From assembly GCF_964019755.1 (NCBI RefSeq), contig NZ_OZ026469.1, positions 62,001-126,000 of the forward strand: DNA of 64,000 nucleotides. Direction: 5' to 3'. The DNA comes from Spiroplasma endosymbiont of Polydrusus cervinus (GTDB lineage Bacteria; Bacillota_I; Bacilli_A; Mycoplasmatales; Mycoplasmataceae). Position numbers and translations under genes: made by a program. Position 1 is the stretch's first letter. The number at the start of each line of letters is the position of its first letter. Of the stretch, positions 24,701-34,016 are shown piece after piece. The notes beneath the pieces were generated by a model. The model had not been told where the DNA came from and made no database searches. It saw only the letters and a program-made list of their open reading frames with translations.

Positions 24701-25979
24701 GGCAGAAAGTAAATATAATTTATCATTGAATAAAATAATTACTGGTACAACTAATGTTAAACAATTACAATATTGTGATGATGCAGCTCATTGTGTTGTG
24801 CCGCAAGCAAATTGATCATATGAGTTACCAAATGGTTTTGTTGATGATAATATTAATCCATTTACCCTTGATTTAACAAAATTAGCGGTTGTTAATAAGC
24901 TTCGGGCTGGTTTTGAAAGCAAAACAGGAACAATTCAAGACTATTACAATATTAAGAATTTTATTTTAAAATTACCAGTTAATGCTTTTAAAACAAGTGA
25001 ATTTCAAAATGAAACAATTTCAATGACAACGGGGAATCGTTTGCCGGGATTATTAGATGTTAATAGTCCACTTGTTAATCAAAAAGTAATTACAAAAGAA
25101 GGAGACTATTATATTATTCATCCATTTGATAATAAATTTGATAAGGAAATTAATGAAATTAGTGATTTAAAAACGGGGTTCCCGACTAATTGATATCGCG
25201 AAGCTTTACGACAAGGATTATTAAAAATTGGGAAAATTACTAAAAATTTTAATTACCAGGTTATTGGAATTCAAAATTCTTATGATGTGCCAAAAGCATA
25301 TGTAAACCAAGTTTTAGCGAATAAAATTCTTGGTTTTAATACAGACAATGGTCCATTATACAATAATGAAAATGATAATCCATTGTTGTGATTTAATGGT
25401 AAATTTAGTAAATATCCCGATCAAGTTGATCAAACAAAACGTTTTAATCTTTCTTCACCAGATGGGTCATATTCAATGAATGATTTTATGAATGGTCAGT
25501 TAAGCGATGGGATTGGAACAACAGATTATTTAATTATCAAATCTCAAGTTATTGCCAAATTTGCTTGAATTTCAAGTATCTTATCAATCATCTTTGTTGT
25601 TATTACTATTATAACTGCTGTTATTATTGTATATATTATGACAGAATCGTTTGTTAATTCATTCTTGAAATTTATGGCGGTAATGAAAGCGTTAGGATAT
25701 TCAAATCATGAAATTAATAATTTAACATTAGGAATATTTACGCCATTTGCTGCGCTAGCATGGATATTAGGTGTTGGAATTATGTGGTTAATATTGTGAT
25801 TAGGAGTTTATGGCTTTATTGCAATTGCTAAAGTAATTATTCCGTTTGGATTCCCATGAATTACAATTCCGATTACGTTCTTTTTAATGATAGCAATTTA
25901 TTTAGTAACTTATTGCATTTCAACGTATAAAATTAATCATATGAGTATTCAAGAGCAAATTAATGCAAATGAAATATAA
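21738..25979 (+). CDS. Giant ABC transporter permease with two FtsX-like domains
   Basis: About 1413 residues. An N-terminal helix (FIILAALLTLLTTSSW) is followed by an extracellular region of ~450 residues. Then comes an FtsX/MacB-type block with three helices (ITIILCVLFIIILVFTLVI, then SSYLAHALVVTGIGVPIGWI, then SIIPFAICLGIIGL) and the family-like KANGYSGLTI. A second helix (FFLTFFIASLSLTLATLIP) opens another large extracellular region, and the C-terminal block repeats the pattern with MKALGYSNHEINNL. This is the MacB/LolC-type permease layout, doubled. No ATPase gene is in the window. The ribosome site AGAGGAG precedes ATG 21738. The gene is open only with TGA as Trp. Confidence 0.82.
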
Positions 25980-25994
25980 ATTTAAGGTTCTGAA

Positions 25995-26076
25995 TTGTAA
26001 ATTGTAAATACCAAATCATAAAAAGTTAACTATTAATTTAGTTAACTTTTTATGATTTGGTATTTACAATTTACAA
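25995..26076. repeat. 82-bp perfect palindrome after the permease (B-type arms)
   Basis: Same 35-base B-type arms as at 15796-15875, extended by one base, with loop TATTAATTTA. It begins 15 bases after the permease stop and runs straight into an IS30-type fragment. Confidence 0.85.
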
Positions 26077-26319
26077 TGAAAAACAATAGAAAAACATTTT
26101 AAAATAAGAGTTTATTTTTGTGATCCTGGTAAACTTCGCCAGAAAGCATTAGTAGAAAGAATAAATAGAGATATAAGGCGTTGATTGGGTCAAAATAAGC
26201 CATTAATTAATATTCGTAGTAGATTAAAATCTATTTTAGATATATTAAATACCACAATTAGACCTTGCTTGGAAAATTTTACATCAAGATAATATTTTAA
26301 AAAAATTTTTTTAAATTAA
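26077..26319 (+). pseudogene. IS30-family transposase (SpV1 type), 3' fragment
   Basis: Begins at WKTIEKHFKIRVYFCDPG, covers KALVERINRDIRRWLGQ and ends FKKIFLN. A Gln codon in TSRQYF has become TAA. Everything upstream of this piece is lost. Confidence 0.8.
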
Positions 26320-26495
26320 ATTAGTGTTTGTTAAGATTAGTAAAATTTATTTTTTGTTGTGTTTAATTTTATAATTTTAAAAATAAATATTAAAAACAAT
26401 ATTTTTAATTTAATATTTTTTGTAATTATTGTTTTTTATTTTTAATTTGTTATAATTTTATTAGCTTTTTATGATTTAGTTTTACAGTATACAAA
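26320..26495 (+). repeat. Plectroviral right-end region
   Basis: Non-coding 3' flank of the IS30-type gene ending in the A-type end TACAGTATACA at 26495. It holds the promoter-like pair TTGTTT (26429-26434) and TATAAT (26451-26456), pointing at the decayed gene that follows. Confidence 0.6.
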
Positions 26496-27699
26496 GAGTT
26501 AAACCAGGAAAGTAATGAAAAATAATTACTTGCTGATGATGGTGCTTCGGAAGTAATTTATTTTGATGAAAATTTAATGACCGAAGAATTAGAGATGAAG
26601 AAGTTATTTTACCATCGCTTAATGAAACAGAGCTAATTCAATACCAAGAAAAGAGCGTTTCAGATGAAAGCAAAAATGTTCCGGCTGCTGCTGAAAAAGA
26701 ACCTAGGCCAAAAGTAGAATTAACCGCAATGAACAAGCATGAAAAGACGGAGGAAGCAAGACCGAAGGAACATGCGGAACATTTAAAATCACATGTTGCC
26801 ACTCATTCACATACAACCAGCACACGTTAAAAAAGATAGTGGTGAAGAAGACAAAGAGAAGGAACATAGTGAACATTCAAAAACGCATGCAACAGTTCAT
26901 TCGTATGTAGCATCCCATATTAAAAAAGATATTAACGAAGATATCAAATCAAGTGAACATTCTGTTTTATCACATCATAAAACAAAAGAGAGTTCACAAA
27001 GTTTAGAAGCTGACCAAGTTAAATTAAATCAACAAGCAATTATTTGGGCAAAAGAAATTATGGAAAGTAAACGAAATATTGCGCATGGTTTTATTGATAT
27101 TGAAGTTGATATTAGTGAATTAGTTATTTTATTATTAATTATGTGTGAAGCATATTCACAAAATGAAATTGTATTAACATTGTTAATTTTTTATGTTAAA
27201 GCGGTTTACGATGGATTAAAAAAATTTCCTATTCTAAATGCATCTTTTATTAGTAAAGATCATGCCCTTTTATTGAAATTATTTTATAATATTGTTTTTA
27301 ATGTGGATAGTGCTACTACTGTGAAAATGCCATTTTTATATGATTTGAAAAATTATTCCATTAAAGAAATTGCTTCAAAATTAACAAAATTAATAAAGAA
27401 AACTATTAATAATGAATTAGAAGAAACAGACTATCGCGATGCCTCATTTTCAATTATAAATTATGGTGAATATGGGATAATACGGGGAACATTTATCATT
27501 CCAGAGGATAATGTTGCTGGAATTGCCATGGGAATTATTTTTAAAAAACCAGTTGTTGTTGAAAAGAATGATATTGCAATTCGCAATATTATGGTTATTA
27601 TACTAGGCTACAATGAAGCTGTAATTGGATATTACAGAAGCAAGTAAATTTGTCCATTATGTAGCGTATTTACTATCAAATCCAGGGTTATTATTATAA
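26496..27699 (+). pseudogene. Decayed gene for a His/Glu-rich protein of unknown function
   Basis: Coding signal can be followed across at least three frames: ...ADDGASEVIYFDENLMTEEL, then DEEVILPSLNETELIQYQEK to HAEHLKSHVATHSH, then KKDSGEEDKEKEHSEHSKTH and a longer C-terminal part ending IRNIMVIILGYNEAV. A last shift near 27630 restores a plausible end ITEASKFVHYVAYLLSNPG. There is also a TAA near the start. The middle is rich in His, Glu and Lys; the C-terminal ~190 residues look like a folded cytoplasmic domain. I do not recognise the family. The 5' end is cut by a plectroviral end. Confidence 0.6.
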
Positions 27700-27754
27700 A
27701 ACAAAAAAAGTAATGTTTTTTATTACGTATTTTTTTATTTTTAGGAGGGGAAAA

Positions 27755-28696
27755 ATGAATATTAAAGATTTAACGAAAGAAGTTAATAATGTGGAATTAA
27801 ATGTGATTGCTGATAAAGTAACACAAGGAACAGCTTCCAATGGAAGCACTTATTTATCAATAACATTAAAAGATCGCACAGGGATAATTGAAGCAAGATT
27901 ATGAGATGCCCGCCCAAGTGACCTTGAATGTTGAGCGAAAGGTAATTGTTATAAAGTAAATATTAATATTATTGAATATCGCAAAGTTTTACAAGCAAAA
28001 ATTAATAGTTATGATGTCATTGATAATGAAAGTATTAATTTGGATGATTTTATTGAAGTGGCACCACTTTCACTGGATAAAATGTATAAAGAAATTATGA
28101 AAACCGTAAAAAAAATGAAAACACCAGAATACCGTGAAATTATGACCTTAATTTTAGCCAAATATGGGGAACAATTTAAAATTTGACCAGCGGCAATTCG
28201 TAATCATCATGAAATAAAATCGGGTTTAATCTGACATAGTTTAACAATGCTACAAATGGCAAAAAATGTTGTCGATGTTTATCAAGATCGTTTAATTGAT
28301 GCCGAATTATTATATTGTGGCGTTATTTTACATGATCTGGGTAAAGTTATTGAAATTACAAGTGGGGCAACAAATGATTTTTCGTTTGAAGGGAAATTGC
28401 TTGGTCATATTTCAATTATGGCCAATGAATTAAACCATCTTGCCCAAAGTAATAAATTAAATTCAGAAAAGATTGTTTTGTTAGAACATATGATTTTAGC
28501 TAGTCATGGACGGTTAGAATATGGTTCCCCAGTTGAACCACACATATTGGAAGCTGAAATTTTATCATTTTTAGATAATTTAGATGCGCGAATTTACCGA
28601 ATTGATAAAGAATTATCAAAAACGTTACTTAATGAACAAACACAACGGCTATTATCAGTTGAAGGACGCTGATTCTTAAAACATTTTGAAAAATAA
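27755..28696 (+). CDS. 3'-5' exoribonuclease, YhaM-like (OB fold plus HD domain)
   Basis: 313 residues. The N-terminal ~100 residues read as an OB-fold nucleic-acid binding domain (GSTYLSITLKDRTGIIEARL, then WD). The C-terminal part is an HD domain: HHEIKSGLIWHSLTMLQMAK, then GVILHDLGKVIEIT with the metal-binding His-Asp pair, and HMILASHGRLEYGSPVEP. The combination is that of YhaM/CbfA, which degrades RNA and single-stranded DNA from the 3' end. The start follows TAGGAGGGG by six bases. The length matches the family. Confidence 0.87.
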
Positions 28697-28736
28697 TGTA
28701 GTATACCACACACATTTTGGAGATTGCAAGAAAAAA

Positions 28737-28875
28737 TTGTATACTGTAAAACTAAATAATAAAAAGTTAATAGAATTATAACAAATTAAAAATAAAAAAC
28801 AATAATCACAAAAAATATTAAATAAAAAATATTGTTTTTAATTTAATATTTTTTGTGATTATTGTTTTTTATTGG
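28737..28875. repeat. Head-to-head plectroviral A-type ends forming a long hairpin
   Basis: An A-type end on the minus strand (starting GTATACTGTAAAACTAAAT) is joined to the inverse of its inner part. ATAATCACAAAAAATATTAA and its complement face each other at about 28803-28872. It sits 40 bases after the exoribonuclease stop. Confidence 0.6.
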
Positions 28876-28995
28876 TCGCATGGAAAAAGAAGGGTTTTGA
28901 AAAAAAACTTAGAAATTGAATAAGAATAAATAAATCATTTACTAAAATGGTTTATTTATTTATAAAACCATAATTATATATTAATTTAATTGAAA
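28876..28995 (+). terminator. Possible gene 3' end and terminator
   Basis: A short open stretch ends RMEKEGFWKKT plus stop near 28910. It is followed by a hairpin (ATAAATAAATCATTT against AAAATGGTTTATTTAT, about 28925-28962). It reads like the tail of a gene whose body was removed by the repeat to its left. Weak evidence. Confidence 0.3.
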
Positions 28996-29152
28996 CAGAG
29001 AAAAGACAGCATCTTATTTATAAAATAAAAAACTTTATAGCAACTTTTTGATGTCCTCTTTAAGTTGTTTCAACATTTATTAAATATCTTAGAAATCTTT
29101 ACAAAAAATGTACCTGTTTTTTTTCCTAATTTAACGTGTTGTCTTTTCTCTG
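28996..29152. mobile_element. MITE-like element with ~17-bp inverted ends
   Basis: 157-bp segment bounded by CAGAGAAAAGACAGCA on the left and the inverse of CAGAGAAAAGACAACA on the right, one mismatch in 16. The interior has no start codon with a ribosome site; the minus strand is open but without known motifs. TATATTAATTT occurs on both sides a few bases away. It may be a deletion derivative of an insertion sequence not otherwise present here. Confidence 0.5.
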
Positions 29153-29618
29153 CTCCATTTATATTAATTTCTATTGGCACACTTAATTATTTATTAAAAA
29201 ATTAATATTTAATATATGATCTTTGAAAACTTAATAGTATTTTTCGGTATGCCAATTTTTACTATTTTGCATATTTTAAATGTGTCAAAATTTATTTTTA
29301 TTATATATTTAATATATTTATTTAAAAGACAGATAGATAGAGAGATAAAAAATAAAATATTAATATTTATCTCACACTCTCTCATAAATAATTAGTTAAT
29401 AACAAAATTAATATATTTTTTAATAAATAAATTATAGTAAAAGTAAGTAAAAAAGTATTAATAATATATTTATCTTAATCTCTATCATAAACAAATAATA
29501 TAAATATATTAAATTAAATATTTTTGATAAACATATCTTAAAATTATATAAAAAATAATGCTAAAAAATATTTAATAATTTTAGATTAATAAAATACAAA
29601 AAATAGGATGATAATTTA
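29153..29618. other. AT-rich gap without recognised genes
   Basis: Extremely AT-rich stretch with simple patterns such as GATAGATAGAGAGATA near 29331-29346 and CTCACACTCTCTC near 29372-29384. I see no open frame with a ribosome site, no RNA gene and no element ends. It leads directly into the methyltransferase remnant. Confidence 0.5.
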
Positions 29619-30359
29619 ATGAAAGAATTTAAAACTAATTTGGGTAAATTAACAAATACTAATGCTTTATCTTTTATCAAAATATTAGAAAATGATAGCG
29701 TTGATTTGATATTAACTGATCCACCTTATTTATATGATTTACCAACAAGAAAAAAAGAACAAATAAATTCCAGCGAAATATCAAAAAGTATAAATAAATA
29801 TACTAACGCTATCTATGATAATAATTTACATAATTCATTTGATATAAATACTTATTTAGATAAATTTTATCGAATTTCAAAAAATAAATTTATGTTAATT
29901 TAAATGAATAGAAGACAAATTAAAGATTACTTAGATTGAGTTTATAAAAATAATATGAATTTTGATTTTTATTTTTGAGAAAAAATAAATCCAATGCCAA
30001 TTAATAATTTTGTTTTTCAAGATAAAGAATATTGTATGATTATTTATTCTAAAAAAGATCCAATACCAAACTATATAAAAAACTATGAAAATAAAAAAAT
30101 AATATTTAAAAACCCAATAGGTTCATCTTATAAAAAAACAGAACACCCAACAGAAAAACCATTAAATATATTTGGCGATTTGATTAAAAAACACAGCAAA
30201 GAAAATGACTTAATTTTAGATCCTTTTATGGGAAGTGGTACAACCACATATGCTTGTGAACAATTAAAGAGAAAATGACTAGGTTGTGAAATAAATAATA
30301 ATTATTTTGCAATTATAGAAAAAAAATTAAATAAAATAGAACTTAAATTAAATTTTTAA
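29619..30359 (+). pseudogene. Beta-class DNA methyltransferase, interrupted by TAA
   Basis: 246 codons apart from one internal stop. The N-terminal catalytic motif IV is SVDLILTDPPYLYDLP, and the C-terminal AdoMet-binding motif I is LILDPFMGSGTTTYA, preceded by TEHPTEKPLNIF. This IV-before-I order marks a beta-class N6-adenine or N4-cytosine methyltransferase. TAA at 29901-29903 lies between FMLI and MNRRQIKDYL, exactly where a TGA (Trp) would keep the frame. No endonuclease gene is adjacent. The very high AT content and isolation suggest acquisition by transfer. It ends next to IS-A copy 6. Confidence 0.82.
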
Positions 30360-30493
30360 AAAATGAATAACTTTAGACTGCACCCAAAAAAGTAAGTAAA
30401 GAAAAAAAGTCTTTGCTAAACTTTAGACTGCACCCAAAAAAGTAAGTAAAGAAAAAAAGTCTTTGCTAAACTTTAAAGGAGGTGCATTTTTAT

Positions 30494-30757
30494 ATGGCAA
30501 GAAAAGGACAAAAATTTAATAAATATACAGCATATTTTCGAAAAATGATAGTACAAGAGGTTAAAAATAATAGTATAAGTTTTATTGCAAAAAAATATCA
30601 AATTAATAAAAAAACTGTTGCTTCATGGTATGAAAATTTTAAGAAAGGAATTTTAAACACCAATAAAGGTTCAAAAGAATCATTTGAAAAAAGAGATTTA
30701 AACTATTACAAAGTTAGGTATGAATTACTAAAAAAGCTTCATGACTTTTACAATTAA
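30494..30757 (+). CDS. IS-A orfA, helix-turn-helix protein (copy 7)
   Basis: 87 residues, identical to copy 3 apart from silent differences; NKGSKESFEK has Ser where most copies have Pro. AAAGGAGGTG is nine bases before the ATG. The A6G slip site is near its 3' end. Confidence 0.9.
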   Translation: MARKGQKFNKYTAYFRKMIVQEVKNNSISFIAKKYQINKKTVASWYENFKKGILNTNKGSKESFEKRDLNYYKVRYELLKKLHDFYN

Positions 30758-31614
30758 ATAAAAGAAAAATTGTATCTTTTATCAAAGAAAACATTAATAA
30801 ATATCCACTAAATTTATTACTTGATATAACAGATTTAAAGCGTAGTTATTGAGATAAATATAAAAATTATTCAAGTAATGGTAAGGATAGCGAATCATTA
30901 AAAAATATTGTAAAAGTCTATGAAGAAAATTTAAAACAATTTGGTTATCGTCGAATTACCAAATATTTAAAAGAAGATTATGGCATTGTTTATAATGCTA
31001 AGAAAGTATTGCGAATTATGAAAGAAAATAATATTCAAGCTGAATATGTAAAGCGTATGCGTAGAAAAATATTAATAAAACAAAATAGAAATAAAAATAT
31101 AATTAAATATCCTGATTTAGTAAATCGTAATTTTAATGATATTAAAGAAAGATTTTCAATTTTATTTACTGATGTAACTTATTTAATTTGAAATGGTAAA
31201 AAACATTATCAATCAACAATACTTGATGGATATACTAAAGAAATTATTGATGTAAAATGATCAAAATTTAATAATAACAAACTTGTAATTGATAATTTAA
31301 ATGATGCAATTAATAAAATTAAAAAAATAAAAAAAGATTTAAATAAAATAATAATTCATTCAGATCACGGATATCAATATACATCTAAAGATTACAATAG
31401 TAAATGTTTAGATAACAAAATTATAATTTCAATGGGTAAAAATTATCATTGTGCAGACAACATTATTATTGAAAGTTTTCATTCATTACTTAAAAAAGGA
31501 ACAATCCATAATAAAAATTATAAATCTCATAATGAATATATTAATGATGTTAAAAAATGAAATAAATGATATTCAAACCAAAAAGAAAAATATATAATAA
31601 ATGAAAGTTTGTAA
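30736..31614 (+). CDS. IS-A orfB, DDE transposase part (copy 7)
   Basis: Intact -1 frame with TDVTYLIW, HSDHGYQYTS and NIIIESFHSLLKKG. With orfA it would give a fused transposase of about 373 residues. Confidence 0.9.
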
Positions 31615-31675
31615 ACCTTTTTATTAATACTTACTAAACAGGGTGCAGTCTACTTTAGAGGAGGTGCATTTTTAT

Positions 31676-31939
31676 ATGGCAAGAAAAGGACAAAAATTTA
31701 ATAAATATACAGCATATTTTCAAAAAATGATAGTACAAGAGGTTAAAAATAATACTATAAGTTTTATTGCAAAAAAATATCAAATTAATAAAAAAACTGT
31801 TGCTTCATGGTATGAAAATTTTAAGAAAGGAATTTTAAACACCAATAAAGGTCCAAAAGAATCATTTGAAAAAAGAGATTTAAACTATTACAAAGTTAGG
31901 TATGAATTACTAAAAAAGCTTCATGACTTTTACAATTAA
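31676..31939 (+). CDS. IS-A orfA (copy 6)
   Basis: Complete frame with GAGGAGGTG upstream and small changes (YFQKMIV, NNTISF). The matching orfB is cut off, so only OrfA could be made; in IS3 elements free OrfA can bind ends and repress transposition. Confidence 0.8.
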   Translation: MARKGQKFNKYTAYFQKMIVQEVKNNTISFIAKKYQINKKTVASWYENFKKGILNTNKGPKESFEKRDLNYYKVRYELLKKLHDFYN

Positions 31940-32103
31940 ATAAAAGAAAAATTGTATCTTTTATCAAAGAAAACATTAATAAATATCCACTAAATTTATT
32001 ACTTGATATAACAGATTTAAAGCGTAGTTATTGAGATAAATATAAAAATTATTCAAGTAATGGTAAGGATAGCGAATCATTAAAAAATATTGTAAAAGTC
32101 TAA
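31918..32103 (+). pseudogene. IS-A orfB, truncated (copy 6)
   Basis: Only the first ~60 codons remain, to ESLKNIVKV, where foreign sequence brings a TAA. The catalytic core is missing. Confidence 0.85.
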
Positions 32104-32121
32104 TTTATTTTAAATGCTTTT

Positions 32122-32936
32122 TTAACATATTTTTTTATAAAAAATATCACTATTTGTACCAAAAAAAATATCATCATTTTTATCAATAGCAATATATTTA
32201 TATGTTAATTTCGCATATTTATTAAAATTAAGAAATTTTTTTGCTTTGGTTTCATTGCTTTTAAATACATATATATTATTGTCTGTTCCAAAATAAACAT
32301 TATCTTTGCTATCAAAAACAATTGATAAAATCTTATCATTTATATCATTAATTTTATCGTCTATACCATTAATTTTGGTTACGGTGTCCGACCCAATGGG
32401 CAACTTATATACACTGTTGCGTGTACAAAAATAAACATTATCTTTACTATTAATTGAAATTAAATAGACCGCATCATTTATACCATTAATTTTGGTTGCG
32501 GTTTTTCCATCGTGTTTTAATACATATACACCATTATCTTCTGTTCCAAAATAAACATTATCTTTACTATCGATAATAGGCTTAATATTTTTTTTAATTG
32601 TATGTGAATCTTTTATTCCTTCAATTTTTACTGGCGTTGTTTCGCCTTGTTTTAATACATATATTTTTTTATTTCCAATAAAATAAACATTATTTTTACT
32701 GTCAGTTATAATATCAAATACATCTTCATCTATGCCAAAAATTTTATTAATAGATTTATTATTAAATTCTAAAAAATCATTTGTTGATATATTTTCATTG
32801 TCTTGCCTTTTAACTCTTTTTAATTTTTCTAAATTATTTGTTTTATTATTTTTTTATATGGGCTAGCAGCAATTACAGTTGGCATTGCAGTTCCGATAAT
32901 TGTTAATAAACTTAATAAACTTAAAAGTTTTTTCAT
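32122..32936 (-). pseudogene. Secreted repeat (propeller-like) protein, frameshifted in an A7 run
   Basis: Starts MKKLLSLLSLLTIIGTAMPT, then VIAA and SPYKK: a non-lipidated Sec leader typical of spiroplasma exported proteins, preceded by AAGAAGG. Immediately after SPYKK an A7 run puts the frame into a stop. One more A would give NNKTNNLEKLKRVKRQDNEN and an open frame to 32122. The mature part holds five repeats of ~45 residues built round SKDNVYFGT...VYVLK...TKINGI, which suggests a beta-propeller or ligand-binding surface. A homopolymer at this place could be a contingency switch, but A7 is short. Confidence 0.7.
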
Positions 32937-33123
32937 TTTGTATAATTTCCCTTCTTAAATCTCTAAACTTTCTTCATGATCTATTGACATTATATATATA
33001 TATACAAGCACTTTTAGAACTATTTTAGGAAGGCAGGAAATTGAAATAACTATTATCGCGGAATTATGATTGTAATAACAAGTATGGGGGACGCGGTGAT
33101 TTTTTGGCGTATTGTTTTTTTTG

Positions 33124-33260
33124 CTTTAATTTTGTCGAAAACTCTTGATATTTTAATAAAACCCTGATTTTATTGAGTTTTTGATAAAATGTATTTCTTG
33201 CAAATCTCTATATTTTATAAGGTTTTTTGACTTTATCAAGAGTTTTCGACAAAATTAAAG
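33124..33260. mobile_element. 137-bp MITE with 27-bp inverted ends and 8-bp target duplication
   Basis: Left end CTTTAATTTTGTCGAAAACT and on to CTTGATA; the right end is its exact inverse over 27 bases. The direct repeat TTTTTTTG flanks it at 33116-33123 and 33261-33268. There is no open frame. Long TIRs with 8-bp duplications are a feature of ISL3-family transposition, so an ISL3-type enzyme elsewhere in the genome may have moved it. Confidence 0.82.
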
Positions 33261-33900
33261 TTTTTTTGTGTGTTTTTGTTGTATTTTCATATAAAATAAT
33301 TCCCTGATATGGCGTTTAAAATGCTTAATAAATGGCAGATTATTTTAATTATTTATTTGACATTTATTTTAAATGACGATATCATCATGTAGTAAAACTG
33401 CATCACATGTCTCAAAAGGAAAAGACTAACAATAACGGTTGCTTAGTTATATGTTCGTTCGTTGTATATGTTTAAATTATATATATTGAAATGTGGGAAA
33501 CTATTTCTCATTAAATATAGCGAAAAATAAACAAAGCAGAAATTCTTAGTTTATTCCTTGGGTTTGATAAACCTAATAGTTATATTTAATTACCAAAAAA
33601 ATGAGTGTAGCATTAATTATTGAAAAGATAATTAAAAAATAGTTTCTGTCTGTGTCAAAGTCTATATAAAGCAAGATTAAAAAATGGAGCCCTATTCGTT
33701 AAATGGGAATTAAAAAGTTTTTTGAAACTGGTTGGCATAAGTGGGTATCACTATATATACAAAAATTATTGCTAGATTAAGTAAAGTGATATAACAGAAA
33801 AAAAGCATATATAATTTGCATAGACGGCGATAATCACGGTAGTCTGGTTTAATAAAAATTAATATAATAATATTTAATTATCGCCACCTCCTTTCTATTA

Positions 33901-33930
33901 CAAGATTAATAATAATCTTGTTTTTTTATT
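33901..33930 (+). terminator. Intrinsic terminator
   Basis: CAAGATTA / TAATCTTG stem with a four-base loop (33901-33920) and then TTTTTTTATT. No intact gene ends in front of it. Confidence 0.7.
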
Positions 33931-34016
33931 AAAACTAAATTTGACAAATATCTAAAATAGAGTTAGTGTGTGAGCAATATTAATTTATAAATAAAAAGGA
34001 AAAGAGGGCAAAATAA

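Larger units (their letters stand above)
30424..31652 (+). mobile_element. IS-A copy 7, complete, nested in copy 6
   Basis: 1229-bp complete copy with both frames intact and a perfect CTT target duplication; this copy defines the element's exact ends as TAGACTGCACCC...GGGTGCAGTCTA. Confidence 0.93.
30374..32103 (+). mobile_element. IS-A copy 6, split by copy 7 and 3'-truncated
   Basis: Outer copy made of the left end 30374-30423 and 31653-32102. Copy 7 is inserted in the leader with CTT duplicated at 30421-30423 and 31653-31655; removing it restores CTAAACTTTAGAGGAGG exactly. The outer copy breaks off at 32102 in orfB. Its own left flank also reads CTT. Confidence 0.9.
32937..34016. other. 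Long gap with a MITE, a terminator and no gene
   Basis: Between the secreted-protein start and the ISLre2-type gene I find no open frame with a ribosome site. It holds the MITE at 33124-33260, a pair of 9-base arms GGCGATAAT / ATTATCGCC near 33833-33885, and the terminator 33901-33930. Segments with more G and C (for example near 33390-33460 and 33640-33760) look like decayed sequence of unknown origin. Confidence 0.45.

Noticed and set aside
29200-29600. Replication origin or centromere-like AT-rich region
   Set aside because: No DnaA-box cluster, iterons or partition genes were seen; the AT content alone is not evidence in this genome.
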